Below are positions 58,497 to 64,000 of a DNA stretch of 64,000 bases, piece after piece. Within the stretch, counting starts at the first letter, position 1. Every line of letters starts with the position of its first letter. The translations under genes and the position numbers were made by a program. A model generated the notes under the pieces. That model ran no database searches. It was not told where the DNA came from and was given only the letters and a program-made list of their open reading frames with translations. The stretch covers positions 301,983 through 365,982 of the forward strand of contig NZ_BMVV01000007.1 of NCBI RefSeq assembly GCF_014650895.1, given 5' to 3'. The DNA is from Streptomyces omiyaensis (GTDB taxonomy: Bacteria > Actinomycetota > Actinomycetes > Streptomycetales > Streptomycetaceae).

Positions 58497-61400
58497 GTGA
58501 GTACGACGTCGCACGCGCAGCCGAATCCCCGCCGCTCTCCGGAGCCCGCCCCGGCCGGCCCCGAGGCCGCGCTCGCCCTCGCCGCCGCCGAGGGCGGGCC
58601 CCCGTCCGGCTGGCGCGCCTGGCCCGGCGAGGTGCTCCGGCCGTCGGTTCGGGTGGCGTTGCTGCGGGCGGAGCTCGTGCGGGAGCCGGAGGTGCTGCGG
58701 CGCGAGGAGCGCGGGGAGGAGCTGTACCAGGCCGTCCGCGCGGTGGAGGCGGCCGCGGTGCCGCGGCCGGAGGCGCTCCTCGGGGCGCTGGCCGGGAGCG
58801 GGGAGGCCGTCCTGGAGGGAGAGGCGCTGAGGCTGGCCCGGGAGGCGCTGCGGGCGGGAGCCGTCGCCCCCGTCCCCGTGCGCCGGGTCCTGACCGGTCT
58901 GCTGGGCTCGGCCCACGCTCCGGTGGTGCGCGGCGCGCTCGCCGAACTCACCGAGCCCTGGGCCGCCGTCGAGCCGCTGCCGGCCGCCCGGTTCGCCGCG
59001 CTCCTCGCGCCCGCGACGGCCGGCGCCGCGCTCGCCGCCGCCGCGGCCCACGGCCACGGCGACGTCCTCCGGGAGGCCGCGCGCGACCCCGGGCTCGCGC
59101 CCCGCGTACGGGCGCGCGCCCTGGCCCTGTACGGCGACGCGGCCCGGCGCGGGGACGTGCCCGCCGTCCTGGAGACCGCCGGTGAGGACCCGCTGCTGCT
59201 CGGCGGCCCCGCGGTCGACTGCCTGCGCGCCCTCCACCGGCGCGGCCACTTCGTCACCGGACCGGACGTGCCGGCGGTCCTGGCGCTCGCGCTCGCCGAC
59301 CACACGATCCCGGCCCGCTCCGTCGCCACCGTCCTCTTCACCGAACGGCACGCGCTGCTGCGCCTGCTGCTCGACGCCGCACCGGACGATCCCGCGTGGC
59401 CCCGCCGCCTCGACCTGCTCGTCGCCCTCGGCGAACAGGGCGTCGGCGGCCTGCCGGTGGCGGCGGGGATCGCCCGCCTCCTGCCGCGCGCCGCAAGGCC
59501 CGGGCCCTTCCTGCGCGCCCTGCGCGCCCTGCGCGACCCGGGGACGGAGGACGCCGTCCTCGCCGCCCTCCCGGACGCGCCCGCCGAGGCGCTGGACGCG
59601 CTGGAGGCCCTCGGCGGCGAGCGGACGGTACGCGTCCTGGGAGCCGCCCTCGGGCTCGCCCCGGCCGGGCGGGCCTGGGCGGAGGCCGGGCCCGGGGCCG
59701 TGCCCGAGCATGGTCTTGCCCCCGAGGCCGGGCCCGAGGCCGGCTCCGAGCCCCGGCCCGAGCGCGTCGAGCGTGCGCTGCGGGCCTTCCCGCACCGGGT
59801 CCTGGACCTGGTCTGGATGCTGAACACGGATCCCGGGGTGCGGCGGGAGCTGCTCGCGCGGGTCGACCCGGCGAGGATGCCGGTCCGGATGCTCACCGAC
59901 CTCTGCGGCCCCGACGAGCGCGAACTCGCCCTGCTCGTCGCGCACGTGGACCCCGAGGACCCGGTCGCCGCCGTCCGCCTGCTCGCCCCGCGCGCCGGCC
60001 CGGGCCTGCTGCCCGTCCTCGCCGACCTGCTGCTGCGGATCGCCGGGGACGCGGCCGCGGCCTGGGAGCCGGACGGCCCGCGGCCGGTGCCCGACGCCGA
60101 GCCGCGGGTGCCGGAGGAGGTCGTCGAGGCGCTGGCACGCGTGGGCCGGAGCCTGCACGGGCGCGCCCGGATCCGCCCGGTGTGCCTGCTCGACGCCTTC
60201 GGCGCGGAGGCCGGGGGCGCGGCGCTCGTCACGGACCTCGCGCTGGGGCTCCTCGACCGCCCCGACCTCACCACGGGCGAACGGACCGTCCTGCTCCGGC
60301 TGCTGCTGGACCTGCCCGGTGCCCCGCACCACGTGATCCGGCCCCGCGTGCACGCCCTCCTGCGCGACCCCGACCGGCACGTGCGCAAGCACGTCGTCGC
60401 CCTCCTCGCGCGCGACGGCGGGGGCGACGGCGGGGGCGGCGGCGTCGAGGCCGTGTCGGCCACGCTGCTGTCCCTCCTCGGACCGGACCGGGACCCGCAG
60501 ACCGTGCGCGCCACCCTGAACGCCCTCGGCGACGCCGGTGCCCGCTGGGCGGCGGAGGCGATCGCCGACTGCCTCGACCACCCGCAGGCGAACGTCCGCA
60601 AGACGGCGGCCCGCGCCCTCGCCACCGCCGGTTCGCCCCGGGCCGTGCCCCACCTCCTGCGCCGGCTCGCCCGCGACGACAACCCCGGGCTGCGCGTCCT
60701 CCTCGTCGACGCCCTCCGCGCCCTCCTCGGCGACACGCTCACCGCCACGGTCACCGCCGCCGCCGACCGCGCGGCCGACGCCCCGGCCCGCGGCCGGCTC
60801 CTCGCCGCGATCGCCGCCGGCCCGGGACCCGGCCGGGACGACACCGACCTGCGGCGCCTCACCGAGGACGGGTGGGACCCGGCCGCCGCGCTGCGCCTCG
60901 TCGCGCCCCGCGCCCCGGGGGCCCGGCGCACGGTGCGGCTCGGTGCGACGCGCCCCCACCTCTCCGACTGGCTGGAACTGGCCGCCGCTGCGGAGCGGGA
61001 CCGCCGGACCGTGCTGGCCGTGCTGCCGGCCGAGGTCTGCCCCGCCCCCCGGACCGCCCACGAGCGCGACGTGCTCGCCCGCCACCTCCCGGTCCTCCTC
61101 GCCGGCCTCGCGGAGGCGGAGGGGGAGGCGCGCGACGGACTGCTCGGCCTCCTGGAGGAGGTCGCCGGCCGTGCCGCCGTCGGCCCGGACGTCGTCGCGG
61201 CCGTACGGGCGCTGCCTCCGCGCCGCCCGGGCCGCCGTTCGACGCTGCCGCTGCTCGGGCGCGCGGGCGCGGTCCTCGTGCGCGCCGACCTGGACCGCGA
61301 ACTGGCCGCGGCGGCCCTCGACCCCGACCCGCCCCGCGCGAGCGCGCGCGTGCTGCGCGGGGCGTTCGGACCCGCCCGCCCCGCCGCCGGGCGTCCGCCC

Positions 61401-62777
61401 TGGCGTGCCGGGCTCGTCGACGCCGCACGGAGTCCGGGTGCCTTCGCGGAGCACCGGGCGCGGAACGGTGCCGTCGGCTCGCGTGACCTGATCGGCGCCC
61501 TCGTCGAGGCGTACGCCGACGCCGCTCCGGACGTCCGGGCCGCGCTGGTCGACCGGATGACGGAGCTCCAGCCGCTGGACGCGCCGCGGTGGACCCTCGC
61601 GGAGGACGCGCGCGCCGCGGACTCCGTGCCCCGGGACGTCCGCCCCGCGGACCTGGACCAGCCGCGTTCGGCCGCCCAGCGCGAACGGCTGCTCGCCCTG
61701 CTGGACTCCGACGCCCCCGAGCGGCGGAACGCCGCCGCCCGCACGCTCCTGGCCTGGCCCGAACCGGAGACCCGCGCCGCCGTCCTCCACGCGTACCTGC
61801 GCGGCCGCGCCGACGAGCCCGCCGAACAGGCCCTCCGCACCGGCCTCGGGCACGCCCTGGCGGAGGCCGCCCCCGCGCTCCTGCGCGAGCCCGGCGTCCT
61901 GCCCGGCAGGGTGGCCCGGATCGCCGCGACGAGCCTCGACGCGGAGCGGATCCCGCCTCTGCTGCCCGTCCTGCTCGACCTGTGGCGGCACGGGCCCGCG
62001 GACGCGCGGGCCGACGCGTCCACCGCCCTGCGGCGCCTGCCGGCCGACGCCCTGGCGGCGTGTCTGGAGAGCGAGCTCGCCGCGGGCGCGGTGGGACTGC
62101 TCGACCTGCTCGCGGGCCGCCGCCTCAGGCGCACGCCCCTCCTCGAACGGCTCGACGCGCAGCACCCCGGGGCCCGGCTCGCCCTCGTCGACGGCCCGGT
62201 GCACGGCCCCGGAGCCGCCGCCCGGCAGGAGGCCGCCCTCCGCACCCTGCGCGAGCGCGCCCCCGCACCCGTACCGACGGCGTCCTCGTCCTCGTACGAG
62301 GAGCAGGCCGCCCTGCTGCGGTCGCCCGAACCCCGGCGGGTCCGGCGCGCCCTGGCCCGGCTGACGGAGGGTTCCGTCGTGCTCGAACCAGCACTGCTGG
62401 AAGGCGAGTTGAGGGCGCTGCTGGACCATCCGGAGACCGGCGTACGGCTCCACGCGCACCGGACCTCGCGGGCGCTGCTCGACCGGGACACCCATCTGAG
62501 GCTGACCGAGGCGCTGCTGGACGACCCGGCGCCCGACGTGGTGCGTGGGGCGGTCCGGGTGCTGTCGGGGGCGCGGTGGCGGCCGGCGGTGCCCGCGTTC
62601 GTCGCCCTGCTCGACCACGGCCGCCCGGCCGTGCGCCGGGCGGCGGAGGAGGCCGTCCTCAGGGCGGGCGCGGAGGCCGTGCCCGCCCTGCGCCGGGCGG
62701 TGGCGCACGCCCGTCCGGACCGGCGGGCCGGCTACGCGGCCCTGCTCGCCCGGGTCCGGGAGGCGGAGCGGCCGTAG
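58497..62777 (+). CDS. Very large HEAT-repeat protein
   Basis: A 1426-residue soluble protein built almost wholly of helical pairs. Clear HEAT/PBS-lyase-type units include LLRDPDRHVRKHVVALLARD (about 620-640), LDHPQANVRKTAARALATAG then SPRAVPHLLRRLARDD (about 690-725), LLDSDAPERRNAAARTLLAW (about 1065-1085), LLDHPETGVRLHAHRTSRAL and LLDDPAPDVVRGAVRVLSGA near the C-terminus. No catalytic domain is seen. The GTG at 58497 lies 6 nt after TACGAT (58485-58490), a leaderless start; frames further upstream are shadow sequence. A scaffold or peptide/RNA-binding role is likely, but nothing identifies its partner. Confidence 0.85.
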   Translation: MSTTSHAQPNPRRSPEPAPAGPEAALALAAAEGGPPSGWRAWPGEVLRPSVRVALLRAELVREPEVLRREERGEELYQAVRAVEAAAVPRPEALLGALAGSGEAVLEGEALRLAREALRAGAVAPVPVRRVLTGLLGSAHAPVVRGALAELTEPWAAVEPLPAARFAALLAPATAGAALAAAAAHGHGDVLREAARDPGLAPRVRARALALYGDAARRGDVPAVLETAGEDPLLLGGPAVDCLRALHRRGHFVTGPDVPAVLALALADHTIPARSVATVLFTERHALLRLLLDAAPDDPAWPRRLDLLVALGEQGVGGLPVAAGIARLLPRAARPGPFLRALRALRDPGTEDAVLAALPDAPAEALDALEALGGERTVRVLGAALGLAPAGRAWAEAGPGAVPEHGLAPEAGPEAGSEPRPERVERALRAFPHRVLDLVWMLNTDPGVRRELLARVDPARMPVRMLTDLCGPDERELALLVAHVDPEDPVAAVRLLAPRAGPGLLPVLADLLLRIAGDAAAAWEPDGPRPVPDAEPRVPEEVVEALARVGRSLHGRARIRPVCLLDAFGAEAGGAALVTDLALGLLDRPDLTTGERTVLLRLLLDLPGAPHHVIRPRVHALLRDPDRHVRKHVVALLARDGGGDGGGGGVEAVSATLLSLLGPDRDPQTVRATLNALGDAGARWAAEAIADCLDHPQANVRKTAARALATAGSPRAVPHLLRRLARDDNPGLRVLLVDALRALLGDTLTATVTAAADRAADAPARGRLLAAIAAGPGPGRDDTDLRRLTEDGWDPAAALRLVAPRAPGARRTVRLGATRPHLSDWLELAAAAERDRRTVLAVLPAEVCPAPRTAHERDVLARHLPVLLAGLAEAEGEARDGLLGLLEEVAGRAAVGPDVVAAVRALPPRRPGRRSTLPLLGRAGAVLVRADLDRELAAAALDPDPPRASARVLRGAFGPARPAAGRPPWRAGLVDAARSPGAFAEHRARNGAVGSRDLIGALVEAYADAAPDVRAALVDRMTELQPLDAPRWTLAEDARAADSVPRDVRPADLDQPRSAAQRERLLALLDSDAPERRNAAARTLLAWPEPETRAAVLHAYLRGRADEPAEQALRTGLGHALAEAAPALLREPGVLPGRVARIAATSLDAERIPPLLPVLLDLWRHGPADARADASTALRRLPADALAACLESELAAGAVGLLDLLAGRRLRRTPLLERLDAQHPGARLALVDGPVHGPGAAARQEAALRTLRERAPAPVPTASSSSYEEQAALLRSPEPRRVRRALARLTEGSVVLEPALLEGELRALLDHPETGVRLHAHRTSRALLDRDTHLRLTEALLDDPAPDVVRGAVRVLSGARWRPAVPAFVALLDHGRPAVRRAAEEAVLRAGAEAVPALRRAVAHARPDRRAGYAALLARVREAERP

Positions 62778-62796
62778 GCGGCGCGGCACGCGGCGG

Positions 62797-62833
62797 GGGC
62801 GGCGCACGCCGACGGGAGTCGGGTGCGCCGCCC
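62797..62833. terminator. 16-bp hairpin between the HEAT and ABC-permease genes
   Basis: GGGCGGCGCAC-g-CCGAC (62797-62813), loop GGGA, GTCGG-GTGCGCCGCCC (62818-62833), with one bulged G. It is shared by the convergent genes. Confidence 0.85.
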
Positions 62834-62861
62834 TGGCGGCCGGCCGGGAGGGCCGGGGTGC

Positions 62862-63647
62862 CTACGCGGGGTCGCGGTCGAAGACCGACTTCGACCAGAC
62901 GTAGCCGAGGACGGTCAGGCCGGCGCACCAGGCCACCGCGAGCCAGCCGTTGTGGCCGATCCCGGTGCCGAGGAGGAGGCCGCGGAGGGTCTCGATGGCG
63001 GGGGTGAAGGGCTGGTACTCGGCGATCGGCCGGAACCAGCCGGGCATCGAGTCGATCGGCACGAAGGCGCTGGAGATCAGGGGGAGGACGATCAGCGGGA
63101 GGGCGTTGTTGCTCGCCGCCTCGGCGTTCGGGGAGACGAGGCCCATGCCGACCGCGATCCAGGTGAGGGCGAAGGCGATCAGGGCGGTCAGGCCGAAGGC
63201 GGCGAGCCATTCGAGGGCGGTCGCGCCGGTGGAGCGGAAGCCGACGGCGACGGCGACGGCACCCACGAGGACCACGCTCATCAGGCACTGGAGGACGCTG
63301 CCGACGACGTGGCCGACGAGGATCGACGGGCGGTGGATCGCCATGGTGCGGAAGCGGGCGATGATGCCCTCGGTCATGTCGTTGGAGACCGAGACCGCGG
63401 TCCCGACCACCGTGCCGCCGACGGTCATCATCAGGATGCCGGGCACCACGTAGGCGATGTACGCCGCCCGGTCCGCGCCGCCCATGCCGGCGCTCATCAC
63501 GTCGCCGAAGACGTAGACGAAGAGCAGCAGCATCATCACGGGCGTGAGGAGCAGGTTCAGGGTGAGGGAGGGGTAGCGGCGGGCGTGCAGGAGGTTGCGG
63601 CGGAGCATCGTGGACGAGTCGCGCACGGCGAGGGAGAGGGCGCTCAT
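62862..63647 (-). CDS. ABC-2 type exporter permease (DrrB-like)
   Basis: A 261-residue permease with six membrane segments, of the daunorubicin-resistance DrrB/ABC-2 type. The family block VVPGILMMTVGGTVVGTAVS then NDMTEGIIARFRTMAIHRPS lies at about 68-107, and the C-terminal FVPIDSMPGWFRPIAEYQPF then TPAIETLRGLL is characteristic. Its ATG overlaps the stop of the ATP-binding gene (ATGA), so the two are translationally coupled. Such pairs export drugs, lipids or polyketides. Confidence 0.95.
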   Translation of the reverse strand: MSALSLAVRDSSTMLRRNLLHARRYPSLTLNLLLTPVMMLLLFVYVFGDVMSAGMGGADRAAYIAYVVPGILMMTVGGTVVGTAVSVSNDMTEGIIARFRTMAIHRPSILVGHVVGSVLQCLMSVVLVGAVAVAVGFRSTGATALEWLAAFGLTALIAFALTWIAVGMGLVSPNAEAASNNALPLIVLPLISSAFVPIDSMPGWFRPIAEYQPFTPAIETLRGLLLGTGIGHNGWLAVAWCAGLTVLGYVWSKSVFDRDPA

Positions 63648-64000
63648 CGGGAGGACTCCTGCGTCTGGTCGGCGGAGGCGGAAGCGGTGCCGGGGGCGGC
63701 GGTGGTGGCGGTGAGGGCGAAGAAGACGTCGTCGAGGTCGGGGGTGTGGACGGTGAGTTCGTCCGCCTCGATGCCAGTGGAGTCCAGCCGGTCGAGGATG
63801 GCGCGCAGTTCGCGCTGGCTGCCGCCGCTCGGGATCTGGAGGGCCAGTGCCTCGTCGTCGCGGGTGGCCTCCCGGAGGGTCGCCGTGGCGGACCGGTAGG
63901 TGTCGGGGTGGGTGAAGCGGAGGCGGACGTGGCCGCCGGGGATCCGGCGCTTGAGCTGGTCGGCGGTGCCTTCGGCGGCGATGCGGCCGTGGTGGAGGAC
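63644..64000 (-). CDS. ABC exporter ATP-binding subunit (DrrA-like), C-terminal part
   Basis: The last 118 residues of an ABC ATPase; the gene continues past the right edge. The visible end begins VLHHGRIAAEGTADQLKRRI, just after the H-loop, and includes the DrrA-type C-terminal accessory domain (HVRLRFTHPDTY, LTVHTPDLDDVFFALT). The D-D-V-F-x-x-L-T motif is typical of this exporter class. Its stop codon overlaps the permease start by 4 bp. Walker motifs lie outside the window. Confidence 0.93.
   Translation of the reverse strand, partial: VLHHGRIAAEGTADQLKRRIPGGHVRLRFTHPDTYRSATATLREATRDDEALALQIPSGGSQRELRAILDRLDSTGIEADELTVHTPDLDDVFFALTATTAAPGTASASADQTQESSR

Noticed and set aside
1..64000. A biosynthetic gene cluster, prophage or integrative element.
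   Set aside because: There are no polyketide/NRPS, terpene-cyclase, integrase, transposase or phage structural genes. SRPBCC, DrrAB-type and racemase genes alone are not enough.

Overview
The window is chromosomal DNA of a high-GC actinomycete, almost certainly Streptomyces. Signs are the very high G+C, GTG and TTG starts, GGAGG-type ribosome sites, TANNNT -10 boxes placed 6-8 nt before start codons, and many genes of families typical of Streptomyces (LVIVD-repeat protein with a DUF305 lipoprotein, DUF6421, Rv1733c-like protein, RsbW-like ATPase, DUF6643-like proline-rich protein). I see no rRNA, tRNA, CRISPR array, insertion sequence, integrase or phage gene. It reads as ordinary chromosome carrying many small regulator/enzyme units.

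Region 0-11 kb: the start of a leftward gene at the left edge, a BadF-type sugar kinase, uracil-DNA glycosylase (ung), a BNR-repeat protein, an old-yellow-enzyme reductase divergent from an ArsR-type repressor over two matching operators, a DUF305 lipoprotein divergent from a secreted LVIVD-repeat protein, a TetR regulator, a PAP2 phosphatase, an M56 protease, a DUF5134-like membrane protein and a GNAT acetyltransferase. Region 11-21 kb: a three-gene operon (DUF6421 protein, short-chain dehydrogenase, threonine aldolase) that looks like an uncharacterised pathway; a B3/B4-domain protein; a PlsC acyltransferase; a thioredoxin; a 26-codon regulatory leader peptide ahead of a flavin reductase; etfB-etfA; and an aldolase-like enzyme behind a promoter with two inverted repeats.

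Region 21-38 kb: a degenerate stretch with a kinase-like N-terminus, a LacI regulator divergent from a ROK sugar kinase, a FetB-type permease, an AAA-Nudix fusion, an MBL hydrolase, an M20 dipeptidase, a geranylgeranyl reductase-type flavoprotein, an F420-type nitroreductase divergent from its likely TetR repressor, a ROK regulator, a methyltransferase, an anti-sigma-type ATPase, a Cds1-like cysteine desulfhydrase, and a DeoR regulator with downstream SRPBCC genes. Several short tandem repeats (18, 19 and 22 bp units) lie between genes here.

Region 38-64 kb: a membrane protein with a serine-hydrolase domain convergent with a beta-helix/AAA ATPase fusion, then Rv1733c-like, MOSC and proline-rich proteins, a HpnB-like glycosyltransferase, a racemase, a membrane protein, apolipoprotein N-acyltransferase (lnt), a Nudix enzyme, a GAF/PucR regulator, a cold-shock gene between two hairpins followed by a DEAD-box helicase, a divergent NAD-dependent DNA ligase, a membrane protein, a 1426-residue HEAT-repeat protein, and a DrrB/DrrA-type ABC exporter cut by the right edge.

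Recurring themes: many genes appear to be transcribed as leaderless mRNAs, most convergent gene pairs are separated by perfect hairpins, and several divergent pairs carry visible operators. The best candidates for undescribed biology are the DUF6421 operon, the beta-helix/AAA ATPase with its membrane-hydrolase neighbour, the HEAT-repeat protein locus, and the leader peptide before the flavin reductase.
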